DNA of 64,000 nt, from the NCBI GenBank assembly GCA_026120185.1, contig JANUWF010001783.1, positions 6,665,001 to 6,729,000 of the forward strand. Reading direction: 5' to 3'. Origin of the DNA: Voacanga thouarsii. Taxonomy: Eukaryota > Streptophyta > Magnoliopsida > Gentianales > Apocynaceae. The position numbers and the translations under genes were made by a program. The notes beneath the pieces were generated by a model, which searched no databases, had not been told where the DNA came from, and worked only from the letters and a program-made list of their open reading frames with translations. Positions 22,561 to 33,892 of this stretch are shown one piece after another (position 1 is the first letter of the stretch; the number at the start of each line of letters is the position of its first letter).

Positions 22561-23998
22561 ACAACAACAACAAACTAAGCCTTAATCCCAAGTAACTTGG
22601 GGTCGGCTACATGAACCAACGTCAGGCAACGTGTGGTCATCCATATGAATCCTCTCTCGCCACTTTCTTCTATCGAACGTCATACTTTCATCCAAATCTA
22701 ACAAAGACATATCTCTCTTAATTACCTCTATCCATGTCATTTTAAGCCTACCTCTACCTTTCCCTCTGTCTAACCTATCCTGCCACACTCTCTCCATCGC
22801 CCTAACAGGAGCATCCCTCGGTCTTCTCTGAACGTGTCCAAACCAACGCATACGACTTTCTCTCATCTTTTCCTCAATAGATGCCACACCCACCTTTTCC
22901 CTAATGATCTCATTTCTAACTCTATCCTTCCTAGTATATCCACACATCCACCGTAACATACGCATCTCAACTACTTTCATTTTTTGAATATGACACCTTT
23001 TAGCTGCCTAACATTCCGTACCATATAACAAAGCAGGTCATATGACTGCCTTGTAAAACTTTCCCTTTAAATTCAACGGTGCATTACGATCACAAAGAAT
23101 ACCAGTCGCACTCCTCCATTTCAACCAACCCGCCTTAACTCGATGTGTAACGTCGCTATCGAGCTCTCCGTCTTTCTGAATAATAGATCCTAGATAGCGA
23201 AAACAATCAGCTAATAGTATATCTCTACCTTCTAAAGTTACACTCTGGGCTATGTTTCTGCTACCACTAAACTTTCATCCCATATACTCTATTTTACTCC
23301 TACTAATTCTGAAACCCTTGGATTCCAATGTCTGCCGCCATAACTCCAATTTAGCATTTACACCGGCTCTAGTCTCATCAATTAATACAATATCATCCGC
23401 AAACAACATACACCATGGCACAGCCTCCTGTATAGCGTAGGTCAACTCATCCATAACGGCTGCAAAGAGGAAAGGGCTAAGCGCTAATCCTTGATGCACC
23501 CCGATATTAATAGGGAATTCTGCAGTCACTCCGGCGCCAGTCCTTACACTTGTACATGCTCCCTCATACATATCTTTAATGAGAGTAATATACTTTATTG
23601 TTACACCTTTCTTGGCCAGCACCCACCAAACTACTTCTCTAGGAACCCTGTCATAGGCTTTTTCTAGGTCAATAAATACTATATGTAAATCTTTCTTTCT
23701 TTCCCTATGATATTCAATCATTTGCCGTAATAAATGAATTGCCTCCGTAGTGGAACGCTCAGGCATAAAACCAAATTGATTATCTGAAATTTGTATAATA
23801 CCCCGTAACCTCTATTCAATCACTCTCTCCCAAAGCTTCATAGTATGACTCATGAGTTTAATCCCACGGTAGTCGGCACAATCCTGGACATCTCCTTTAT
23901 TCTTGTACAGAGGAATCAGAGTACTCTTCCTCCACTCTGTAGGCATCCTATTAACTTTATATATCTTGTTGAAGAGACTTGTCAGCCACGTAATACCT
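22561..23998 (-). mobile_element. RTE-type non-LTR retrotransposon (LINE), 5'-truncated
   Basis: On the minus strand it ends with the plant RTE signature: CCGACCCCAAGTTACTTGGG, GGCTTAGTTTG, then a (GTT)n tail at about 22561-22575. Coding sequence reads from the 5' break near 23998 to the tail. No ORF1, endonuclease or 5' UTR is present, so it is a 5'-truncated copy as usual for LINEs. It lies at the outer edge of LTR-X, and its left break meets the resumed Copia-3 LTR. I see no clear target duplication. Confidence 0.9.
22582..23990 (-). pseudogene. LINE ORF2 reverse transcriptase and C-terminal part
   Basis: Translation from 23990 gives EWRKSTLIPLYKNKGD and YRGIKLMSHTMKLWER, then after a stop the open stretch 23766-23275 with [26 protein letters not shown] and the catalytic [13 protein letters not shown] broken stretch FRYLGSIIQKDGELD follows, and the C-terminal open part 22980-22582 holds [14 protein letters not shown] and [12 protein letters not shown]. 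Only a few stops interrupt it, so the insertion is not very old. Confidence 0.9.
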
Positions 23999-24610
23999 AT
24001 ATGTTAACATATATTATGAGTCTAATTAGAATTAATTAATTAGTCTTGGATATTTAATGAAGCCCAAAAAATATAATTAATTAATTAAGATGATTGAACC
24101 AGTCTTGGACTGATTTATGACCACGGCACCAAGCCCATTAGGGCTTGATGATTTCGACCACTAGGGCTTGAGAAAGCCCTAAGAATGGCCGAAAATAGGT
24201 GGGGAAACAAAAGACACGACGTTTTTTTTCCTTCGCTCTCTGGTGTGCCGTCTCTTCCTCACTTTTTGTTCTACATTCTTCTCTTCTTTCTCTCTTGGAA
24301 AGTATTTTGATTATCTAAAGAAGGAGCTTTCACCAAGCTAACATAAGATCAAGGTAGAGTCATACTCTGGAAGACGAAGAAATGAAGCTTGGAGAAACTT
24401 GATGCGTAGGAGTAGAAGATTGGCGGGAATACTGGTCGAACTACAGGCGCCTTCTTCTCCTCTTCCAATGCAAGTTCTAGTGCAACTTGGCCCCTTATTG
24501 GTTAATCCGCGACCAATAAAAAAAAGTAAGTACTCTCTCCTAGATATGGTTCAGAAAATTGAAAATTTTCCGTTTGCGCTTTCTTTGATGTTTTCCATTC
24601 TGATCCATCA
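23999..24610 (+). repeat. Copia-3 5' LTR, second part
   Basis: From TATATGTTAACATATATTA it matches 34705-35109 of the 3' LTR and continues about 200 bp beyond the point where that copy is cut. It ends GATCCATCA at 24610, two bases before the primer site. It contains the transcribed U5-like region with a pyrimidine-rich tract (24225-24300). Confidence 0.88.
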
Positions 24611-24612
24611 TG

Positions 24613-24625
24613 TGGTATCAGAGCC
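24613..24625 (+). promoter_or_regulatory. Copia-3 primer-binding site
   Basis: A perfect TGGTATCAGAGCC two bases after the LTR, complementary to the 3' end of initiator Met tRNA. Confidence 0.95.
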
Positions 24626-26238
24626 ATAGTTTTCATCTAAAAGTATGTACTAGGGTTAAAAATTGAAAAATGTGGCTCTTTTATTAATAAAATGAATCTT
24701 TTATGATTTCATGTGATCCCTTATACATTGGTTTCTAGAGTTCATGTACGCCTCACGATTAGAGCCATAGGATCATGTATTCTAATAGTTTTCCCATGGT
24801 TTATTCTGGTTTTAAGTAGATTCGTTGTACGTCTCATGGTTAGAGGCATAAGCACTTGTAAAGCCATGTTTTTATGCCTGGTTTTGTGTTTCTTTTAACC
24901 TATAAATTTTTAGAACTGAAGAACGTGATTGCTGGAATTGTTGAGCGGCAAAAAAATAGCTGAAAAGCAAGATTTTTCTAGAAATCGGTGAATTTCAGAA
25001 TGAACCCAGTGCCAGGTGGCCCGATCAGACCAGGCACCAGGTCCACTTTGCCCAGCCGGAGGTTTTGGAGAAACAAAGTAGACCCGACACGGGTTCCATT
25101 CTGCCCAGAGGCGGATGCGTGTAATTTTGTCCAAGAAAAGGGAGAGCACTGCTGAAGTTCTGTACCTTAATTTTTCCTTGATGTAATCATTTTTTGAAAC
25201 TATTGTATGAGGTTAATTTTCTGCAATAGCTTTATTTATCTATGGATAAATAATTTGCATGAAAATGAGTAGTAAATGATGGAACCACCTTCGGATTAAA
25301 CATGATCATTAATTTTTAATTCATGATGTTTAATCCATTGTTTGGTCACTTAGGAATAAATGAATAGTTTGAGCATGAAAAAGTTTACTTTTGTTATCAT
25401 GCTTATTTCATTTTTGTGATCAAATGCGCAAGTTCTTGTGAGACCAAAGTCTCACTTGATAGATCAATTTTTTGATAAAATATTTTAATCTAAGAAATTT
25501 TAAAAATAAAAGAGTTCATGATTTATCCTCTTAGAAGGTTTAATCCTTGATATAGAAAATAATGTTGAACTTAAATTTATTTATAAAGTTTTACTTGGTT
25601 ATTAACTTAGAGTAATAAAATAAATTCATAGTTTATTCTCTCAAAGGATTTAATCATTGACATAAAGAATAATATTGAATTTTAGTTTTTTAGTAAAGTT
25701 AACAAAACCATAAGATTATAGAAAACGTTTTTGGGCCTAAAACTCTATTTTCAATAAAAGATTAAGTATGAGAGGGGTTCCAACAAATTTATGGCTTCCA
25801 TCACAACTCTTATTAGAGATAGTAGAATTCCTCATGTCATTCTAAGCATGACCCCCTATAGAATGGATTTCCACAAGTATCTAGAACTAATGGAAGAGTA
25901 AAATTAAAAGCCTAGAGTATTAGCTATGATCAACCAACCTACGTTGGAGGTTTTTAGCACTAGATTGTCCATAGGTGCCATGAATCAGTGGCCATCCTAT
26001 CGGTGGAACTCTTTCTAGACTATTACCTATTTAGGAAGTTTTTATTCGTGATGGTTATACACTTAACTTAGAATGCTATTAATCTTCTTACAAAACTCTG
26101 TTAGTTTTTCTAAGAGCCAAACTATTTATATTATTGATAATGGTTTTAACAGTCATGTATTATCAAAGAAATAATATAAAGAATATGCATTTTTATTTCT
26201 AGCAAACTAAATGAATATTTTTTCACAATATTTCATAA
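24626..26238 (+). other. Copia-3 untranslated leader (1.6 kb)
   Basis: Non-coding. It contains a GC-rich block at 25005-25115 (AGTGCCAGGTGGCCCGATC, CAGGCACCAGG, GGGTTCCATTCTGCC) that recalls the GGCGCC module of the Copia-4 leader, and two related copies of a TTAATC...GACATAAAGAATAAT unit at about 25530-25570 and 25640-25680. No open frame here matches a known family. Confidence 0.7.
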
Positions 26239-27032
26239 ATGTCGAGTTTCAATCCATTGTCAATCATTCTCAAGGAGAATAAGTTGACAGGCCCAAATTA
26301 TGTAGACTGAAAGAGGAACCTGAACATAGTACTCACTGCCGAGCAATATAAATATGTTCTTACATATTTCTGTCTTGAGATTTGGAAGAATCCACTAATC
26401 AGGAACGAGAGGCCAAGAAGGCATAGAAGAAAGTCGATGAGACGGCTAAATGCTATATGTCGGCTTCCATGTCTAGTGTGCTCCAATCTAAGCATGAGCA
26501 CATGGCCACTGCGTACGACATGGATTTGTCATTGCGTACCATGTTTGTTGATAAGAATCGGCCCGCAAGGCAGGAATCTCTTAGCGTAATCATGAACACT
26601 AGGATGGCTGATGGGGTATCAGTTCGAGAGCTTCTGCTCAAATGGTTGCATACTTCGAGGAGGCCGAGATCCTAGGCGCAACGATAGATCCTGAGAGCTA
26701 AATTAACATAGTTCTTGAAACTCTACCTGATTCATATTTTCAATTCAAGTTGAACTATAGCATGAACAAGTTGGATATGAATCTCACGGAGCTTATGAAA
26801 GAGCTTCAGGCGGCAGAGAAGATCATGAAGCTCATATCAAAGGTTTTGGTCTCTCATTCTGCTTCTTCTTTTGGAATTAAGGCAAACCTTATGAAATTCA
26901 AGAAGAATAAGGTCCAGAACAATACAGGGGCCTAACCCAAAGCATCTGATCAGGCCAAGCCCAATGAAAAGCCCAAAGGCAATTGTTTCAAGTGTGGCTA
27001 GAAGGGGCATTGGAAGAAAGATTGTTCAGATT
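26239..27032 (+). pseudogene. gag: Copia-3 gag remnant
   Basis: The ATG at 26239 gives MSSFNPLSIILKENKLTGPN and an early stop (TGA in place of the usual Trp), then NIVLTAEQYKYVL. The frame shifts and continues with YMSASMSSVLQSKHEHM, ARQESLSVIMNTRMADG and, at 26750, LDMNLTELMKELQAAEK. It ends in a zinc knuckle, CFKCGxKGHWKKDC (about 26987-27030), where x is a stop. It is a UBN2-type copia gag of a lineage different from Copia-4. Confidence 0.88.
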
Positions 27033-27568
27033 CTTAGCCAAGTCTACTTCAGGTATTGCTCTATACCTATAGTCTATTTTGATAGTTGGATCAATATCTT
27101 ACTGGATAGTTGATTCTAGAGCCACTGACCATATCGTTGGAGTTATGCTACTTCTTTGGTTCGACCATATCTACACCTTATAAAATGTGGACTGGAGGAA
27201 AGTCCAGTCTAAACTATCTCAAGATATGAAGTTGTCCAACTTATGTGCTGACAAAGGAAAGTAAGCTCGAACCAAGATCGGAGTTATGCTACTTCGTTGG
27301 GTACACAAAAGGAACAAGGGGTAGATATTTCTATCATCTTCAAGAACATAAAGTACTTGTTAGTACTAATGCTAGATACTTAGAAGATGAACAAGTTACT
27401 TCCACCACGGGTTCAAGTAAAATAGAGTTAGAAGAGAAGTTGGTCACTGATTCAACTTCAGATACTTCTAACACCTCGATCGAGGAACCAAGAGAAACAC
27501 TACTGGATGTTCTTATACAATTTGGGCCTCGTCGTAGTGGAAGGATCACAAAAGTTCCAGAAAGATAG
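27033..27568 (+). pseudogene. pol: Copia-3 protease stub fused to integrase C-terminus
   Basis: YWIVDSRATDHI (about 27097-27135) is the protease active site with the usual Gly changed to Arg. About 50 nt later the reading resumes at KMWTGGKSSLNYLKIWSCP, the C-terminal part of integrase. It continues in the open stretch 27245-27568 (SELCYFVGYTKGTRGRYFY, RRSGRITKVPER). The gag-pre-integrase and catalytic integrase core are missing, a deletion of roughly 1.3 kb or more. Confidence 0.85.
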
Positions 27569-28347
27569 ACTGGAAAGTCTACGATTTAGTCTTTGATCAT
27601 CAGGAACAAGATCCCACTAGATACGAAAAGGCCATTGTTAATACTGATACAGACAAATGGCAGCTCGCTATAAATACCAAGATTGAGTCAATGTACCTCA
27701 ATCAGGTCTGGGGTCTTGTCATTGCACCTAATGAGATAAAATCCATTAGGTGTAAGTGGGTATACAAGAGGAAGAGAGGTGCAGATGGAAAGGTTGAAAC
27801 CTATAAAGTAAGGTTGGTTGCTAAAGGTTATACTCAGAAATAATGGATCGATTATGAGAAAATCTTTTCACCAGTAGCCATACTTAAATTTATCTGAATT
27901 CTCTTAGCTATTGCATGTTATTATGACTACGAGATATGACAAATGGATGTCAAGACGGCCTTCTTAAATGGCTATCTTAGCGAAGATATTTATATGTTCC
28001 AACCAGAAGGTTTTGTCGCTAGAGGTCATGAACAAATGGCTTGTAAGCTTAAGAAGTCCATCTATGGACTTAAGCAAGCATCACGAGCATTGAACATACG
28101 TTTTGATGAAACTGTGAAAGCTTATAGTTTCATTCAAAACATAGATAAACCATATGTGTATAAGAAATCAGACAGTGGCAAAGTAATTTTCTTGGTACTT
28201 TATGTAGATGATATTCTACTCATTGAAAATAATGTAGGGACATTGTCATCCGTTAAGGTTTGCCAATCTAGTCAATTTAGCATGAAATACATGGGAGAAG
28301 CTAGCTACATTCTAGGTATTAAGTTTCTTAGAGATAAGAAGTAGAGA
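27569..28347 (+). pseudogene. pol: Copia-3 reverse transcriptase remnant
   Basis: The N-terminal part has several stops (VYKRKRGADGKVETYKV, LVAKGYTQK-stop). From 27943 it is open for 133 codons: QMDVKTAFLNGYLSEDIYM, KKSIYGLKQASRAL, the catalytic LVLYVDDILLIE and YMGEASYILGIKFLRDKK before a stop. This is an RVT_2 domain with the metal-binding YVDD intact. Confidence 0.9.
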
Positions 28348-29170
28348 ATGTTAAGCTTATTCCAGTCTACTTATATTACCAAGATATTAGTCAAGTACAT
28401 CATGAATAAATGTAAAGGGGCTATTATACTCTTTAGACATGGATTATCCTTATCTTCCAAGCAGTGTCCTCAGACACAGGAAGACAAGCAGAAAATGAGC
28501 AGAATCTCTTATGCTTCGGCTGTGGAAAGTCTTATGTATGCTATGCTTTGTACTATGCCAGATATCTGCTTTGCATTAGGTATGGTTAGTAGATATCAAT
28601 CAAACCCAGGGGAAGCTCACCAGCAAGCCGTTAAGCATATACTCAAATATCTCAAGGAAACGAGAGATTGTATGCTTGTATATCGTGCTGATGAATTAGT
28701 TCCTACCAGTTACACAGACTCAGACTTTCAGGCAGATAAAATGAAAGAAAATCTACTAGTAGATATGTTTTCACTTTGTCTAGAGGAGCTATCTCACAGA
28801 GAAGTATCAAGCAATCCTGCATTACTGATTTTACCATGGAAGTTGAGTACGTTGCTACTTCAGAAGCTTCTAAAGAAGCTATGTGGCTACGGAAGTTCCT
28901 AATAGAACTTGGAGTAGTACCGCACATGGATAGGCCTGTCACGATTTATTGTGACAATACTGGAGCAGTGTCACAATGCAAGGAACCTTGAAACCATAGG
29001 AATGGCAAGCACATAGAGAGGAAGTATCACTTTATCCAAGAGTTCATCTAGAAATGGGAGATTATGGTCGTTCAGATTTTCTCTGTCAAAAATCTAGCAC
29101 ATCCCTTTATCAAGCGTTTGACAAAAAAGCTGTTTCACAGACACTTAGATGTCATAGGAGTAGGCACTTA
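28348..29170 (+). pseudogene. pol: Copia-3 RT connection and RNase H remnant
   Basis: 28348-28780 continues pol: SLFQSTYITKILVKYI, ISYASAVESLMYAML, VKHILKYLKETRD. A frameshift near 28770 moves RNase H into the next frame (from 28776): EVEYVATSEASKEAMWLRKF and VTIYCDNTGAVSQCKEP, with stops after it. The polypurine tract AAGTGGGAGAA (29195-29205) precedes the 3' LTR. Confidence 0.88.
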
Positions 29171-29205
29171 TGGACTTTTTAGTCTTTGTAGTGCAAGTGG
29201 GAGAA

Positions 29206-29562
29206 TGTTGGAAAGTATGCCCTTAAAGACTATGTATTCTGTGTAAATATATTGCAATAAAATGTTTATGTATTCAATTTAGTTTGCTTCTTATATTATT
29301 GCACATTTAAAGTCCAAGTATGACAAGTAATGATCTATGTGTTGGGTCATTCTTCATAGTAAAGTATAGACCATGGGTACTTATCATATAAATAAAATTG
29401 AGTTCTTAGTTGTTTGATAGAATTGGGCATTTCATTAATGTAAGACTATTATGCCATGAATTCCAATGAGAAATTATTTACCTTGAATCAGTGAGTAGTT
29501 CACTCACATCATTGGCATAAGCGTATTTCTAATATGTAGAACTGGACATGTAGTAGTGGTCT
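29206..29562 (+). repeat. Copia-3 3' LTR, first part
   Basis: TGTTGGAAAGTATGCCC follows the polypurine tract directly. It matches 5288-5650. It is cut after GTAGTAGT-GGTCT by the solo LTR at 29563. Confidence 0.92.
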
Positions 29563-29628
29563 TGTGAAACCCCACCTAAAGCCAACCCTAGAGTAAGGGG
29601 GTCGGGATGCATATCATATTATTTTGCA

Positions 29629-29631
<3 letters not shown>

Positions 29632-29667
<36 letters not shown>
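29632..29667 (+). repeat. (TA)n microsatellite
   Basis: About 18 TA units inside long solo LTR a; absent at the matching place in copy b. Confidence 0.95.
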
Positions 29668-29670
<3 letters not shown>

Positions 29671-29829
29671 TGATTTTATGTGCTTTAGAATTGTGGTTTA
29701 TAGGGTAAAAGGCTTAGATATGCTTATTGAGTAGGAAGGGTAAAATGGTAATTTTGCTTGAGGTCAAAATAGGAAGTTAGCTTGAGAATTAAATAAGAGG
29801 AATATGTGGGTGAGAAAATAAGAACAAAA

Positions 29830-29897
29830 GTTGTTGTGGTTTAGTGGTTAGAGCTTTGGAATTAATCTCTAAGGTCATGAGTCAAAATCCCATCATC
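29830..29897 (+). other. tRNA-like relic in long solo LTR a
   Basis: A 68-nt stretch reads like a decayed tRNA. TGGTTTAGTGGTTAGAGC fits the D arm and A box. TTGGA-ATTAATC-TCTAA makes a 5-bp anticodon stem with a 7-nt loop. GAGTCAAAATCCC is in the T-arm/B-box position. The outer 7 bases pair 5 of 7. There is no CCA, and the T stem is poor, so I do not call it a working tRNA gene. The same module lies in copies b (35355) and c (42655). Confidence 0.55.
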
Positions 29898-31475
29898 TAA
29901 GTTTTTATCATGATTATCTTAATTAAGTTTGAATTTTTGTTTTCTTGCATTCCATAAAAATAGGAATGTTGTCTTAGGGGAGACATGAAGAGAATGTCCT
30001 AATCTTATCAGTGTGTCCTAAAAAGAATTCTAGAGGAATTCTTGTCCTTTTTATTACCTCTAACTTTGTCCTAACATCTTCATAATTTAAATAAACCAAA
30101 ATCCATTAAATCTCTTCTTTTAAATTCCAAAAAAAATTCTGTGATAATTCCTCAATCTTGAATTTCGAAAATTAGTCTTGAATGATAGGGGATTGGCCGA
30201 AAATAGGAGAGAAATTAGGATGAGTTTCCAAAAGAAATAAATCACCATTCAATCCTACCTTCATGTTGTTCATATTTTTAGTGAAGAAAATCTGAAAATT
30301 TTATAGAATTTTTGCAGACTAGCTTTTTGAAAAAATTCAGCCAGTAAACCTACTCATTTGCTGCCAGAAAAATGGTCAATTCATGTGGCTTGAAGGCTGA
30401 AAATTCTATGCAATTTTCGGACTGCACAAAACCAGAAAAAAATTCTGGGCAGTTTCGCCACTTTCAACCAAGAAAATGTAGCTGTTTTAATCCACCTTCA
30501 AGCTAGCAAAACTCCTCTGTTTTTCTTCAGAAAGAAGGCTAGAAAATCATCCTTGAAGGACCTTCAAATCCCCTAAAAAAACCAGCTGCAAATTGGGCTG
30601 AAGAAATGCAGAAAATTCTGCACCAAAAGCCACCAACCTTCAAAACTTTGAACAAGTTGAAACCAGAAAATTTTCCAGCTTTGTCTCTCAAAGCCAAGGC
30701 CGAAGAACGCCCTTCAAATCTCTAGAAATTGAACCTTGTTCAGCCATGGACTGAACACCATTGACCTCCACACTTACCTTGAGTACATGGACTCCATAAC
30801 CACACTTCAAAACCCTCCTAAGATTACTCTATCCAAAACTCTTTTTGAACTTCAAAATAATTCCAGAATTTTACTCCATTAAACCACTCTTGTATCAAGC
30901 TAATAAACCAGAATTTTCTCTGCCATTAAATACTGCATTTCGGCCAGCCTTATAACCTGAACAAGCTTCATTCATTTCAGCAAAGGTAGCTAGTTCATCC
31001 GGCACCATTGAAGAGCAAAGAAACCTTCCTTGATCAAACACCATTAGCTAATCTCCTACCTTAAATAACTCCACAATTTCCTCCATTCGAATTTCAAAAA
31101 AATCTGATCACTCTCTCTCCCACTAGCTGAAAACCGAAACTCCTATCTACCCCAAACCATTCGGCCAACAACACTCCAGAAAACTGTGAGCCTTTTCTCT
31201 CATTCTCTCCATTTTCACCAAGAACACACACTACCTTCCTTCAAACCTAAACCTACTCTAAACACCTCCAATCACTCTCAAATACTCCAGATCACTTTTA
31301 CTTAACCCCTAGACTTCATTTCTGATATTTACAACACAAAAACACGCAAATAAGAATTTTCAATCGGATCAAAATCATCTTTTTCTTGAAGGTCTCAAGA
31401 ACATCAACAAGGTAAATCAAGAACAACCTTCTTGTTCATCCTCTTCCATTCAATTCTCGATATACCTTTCTAATG

Positions 31476-31484
31476 CTCTCTCTC

Positions 31485-31520
<36 letters not shown>
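31476..31520 (+). repeat. (CT)n microsatellite in long solo LTR a
   Basis: An imperfect CT tract followed by CGGCCAAATGG. Copy b has the same tract at 37001-37045, so it belongs to the LTR. Confidence 0.95.
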
Positions 31521-31522
<2 letters not shown>

Positions 31523-33353
31523 CCAAATGGTTGATCAAAAACCATGGCTGTTTTCTTACTCTTGGACAATTCAAGACTCTCACTCGCGTGGACCTTCTTA
31601 AATCTTCATCGAAGTAATCATCAACCAAGTATTTCTCCTTAACCTTTCTTTTTAATTCTGAATTCATGTCTCTTAGATGTTGATAGGGAGAATAGTATAT
31701 GAATGGGGGATTGAGTATATGCATATGTATGAAGGGGTTGAGATTAGGACATGAGAGTGATTGATCATGTTTAAGCTATATGAATTTTCTTGTCAATCAA
31801 TATATGATCATTATGTTTTAAGAAAATTATGGATGGTTGAAGCATGTTAGATGAAATGACACCTTTGGTGAATAGGATTTTCATGTTTTTATCTTCATTG
31901 AAGCCATGGTTATGATTATGCTTAGTAGAGATTTGCCATGTGATAACATGTGTAGATTGAAGCCTATGTTCATGAATGGATTAGTTTGTTATTTGATGTT
32001 GGAGAATATGTTCATGATTCTTGTTAGCAGTAGGAAAATTATGATCATGACTTTGTTGATTCTAGGTTATTTTAATTAGCAAATTGGAGCAGCATAATTA
32101 GCATTATTACTATATTTTTCCTCTAAGATTTCAAAAATTTCTAGGAAGCTTTGGAAATGGGATATTAAATGAAATATTGATATTTTACTAGTCAAATAAA
32201 TAATATTTTTCATTAAAAATAATATATGCATATGTATAAAATTAAATAAGATCTTTTTATATAAATGCTATTAATAAATAAAATATTAATGACCTTGTAG
32301 GCCTATAGTCATAAATATTATTCATATTTAAATTTGTTTGTTATTTATTAAACAAAATTTAATCTAATTTATTTATTATTAATTTTATTAATTATTAATT
32401 ATTTATTATCTATTAAAAAATTAAAAAATTAATTAAAAAATTAATTGTAAATTTATTATTTATTTAAGTAACATTATTTTTAAAATTACCATTTATTAAT
32501 ATTTAGGGCTTGGTATTATTCAATATTCAAACCTTAGTTTATTTATTAATAATAACGCTCAAGAATTATTATTTGAGTCTATAATTTATTAGCAATTATT
32601 TTAGAACCCCTAGTTATTTTAACTTATCAAACTAGACTTATTTTATAAAATTCTTTATCAGCTAGCCTTAAAGCTTAGGACATTAGAGTCGTGATTGTAA
32701 TAAGTTGAACTAGAATTATTTGTGTAAGTGAATTTAGCTTAAGTGTAACCTTATGTTTTGTATTTACCCCAAGCGAGGTTAGGTCAGCCTTGGAAGACTT
32801 TTGAATTTGAGCAAGCAAAGAATTAGGTAAGCTCCTGCATGAAATTTTGTGAAGACAAAAAATTAATGTGGCAAGCTAAACGCGATGTGTATGGAAATTC
32901 ATGTTGTAAAGGCAATTAAGGACTATGTTTCTTATTTATTTCAGTCAAGCAAATCATTTGAAAATCAAACAAGCAGTTTTACAGAAAATGCTAAACTTTT
33001 TCTAAAACCCAACTTTGACAAGAATTTTAGAATCCTTAATTGCTATTTCCAAATAAGGCAATGTTTGATCCATTTTCTCCCAAGTGGGACAATCAACGTT
33101 GAGTACTCAATAAAGGTAGACTACCAGGATTAGTCTTTGAAGGGTTAGGGTAAGTCTCTCAGTAGGTGGCCACCTCTGAGGGGTGAGTCCTTCCTGGATA
33201 GGATGCCAGTCCGGTAGGTCATGCCGGTCCGAGCTAGCAAGTTTCAGTCATGTGGACTGTGTATTTCCGGAGTAGACAACTGGTAAGTTTAGGTATAGAG
33301 ATGGAGAAGTATCTCACCCGGTGGGCCGTACACCTATCTTTTGTCAGCTTGCA

Positions 33354-33402
33354 CAACGTGTGGCATTCTGACCGTTATTTAGTCATGGGGCCCAACGTGT
33401 GG
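33354..33402 (+). repeat. Spaced CAACGTGTGG motifs in long solo LTR a
   Basis: Two exact CAACGTGTGG motifs, 33354-33363 and 33393-33402, inside the best conserved block of the LTR (about 33090-33430). Copy c carries three (one altered) at the matching place. Confidence 0.7.
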
Positions 33403-33892
33403 TAACCCATGGCTACCCATTTGAGTGGTTGTATTTATTGTGCACCTGTATGATTTGAAAAGCAAAACACCACTCTTTATTTCTAACACTTATTTAATGC
33501 TTGCCAGCATTTGCTCTTGTGAAACTTTTACAACTTGCATACATGAATGATTTTACCTGAAACACTCAAAGCACACACGGGCTTACTGAGATTTTTATCT
33601 CATCACCTTTTATGCCATGTTTTCAAGTTGATCCGGCTGTGGAGGTCATTAGCTAGACTTGTTGCCTATACTTTGAAGACTTCATGTTATTTTCATTATA
33701 TGATGTTTTGAGAGAATGTAACAAACAATTTATTTTGGATTTGTTCCTGTACTCATCTTTTGGGTTGTAATAAGTTTAATTTTAAAGTATTTGTTTTATT
33801 TTATTATATGTGACCTAGTTATAAAGACCCCTTGTCCTTTGGACGGGGCGACATCCCCGGGCCCTGTTGGGCCAAGGTAGTGGGGTGTTACA

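Larger units (their letters stand above)
29563..33892 (+). mobile_element. Long solo LTR "a" (4330 bp, TGTGAAACCCC...GGGGTGTTACA)
   Basis: The 5-bp duplication GGTCT flanks it on both sides (29558-29562, 33893-33897), and the Copia-3 5' LTR is uninterrupted at this site. The ends TGTGAAACCCCA and TGGGGTGTTACA are near-perfect inverted repeats beginning TG and ending CA. There is no gag or pol inside. Ends and size suit the long LTRs of plant gypsy elements, by inference only. Related copies lie at 35110 and 42396. Orientation is tentative because the ends are almost symmetrical. Confidence 0.85.

Noticed and set aside
22561..22575. (GTT)n as an ordinary microsatellite
   Set aside because: It is the 3' tail of the RTE LINE, directly after the conserved CCGACCCC end.
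29830..29897. Functional tRNA gene
   Set aside because: The T stem is poor, the acceptor has two mismatches and it sits inside an LTR repeat, so only a tRNA-like relic is claimed.
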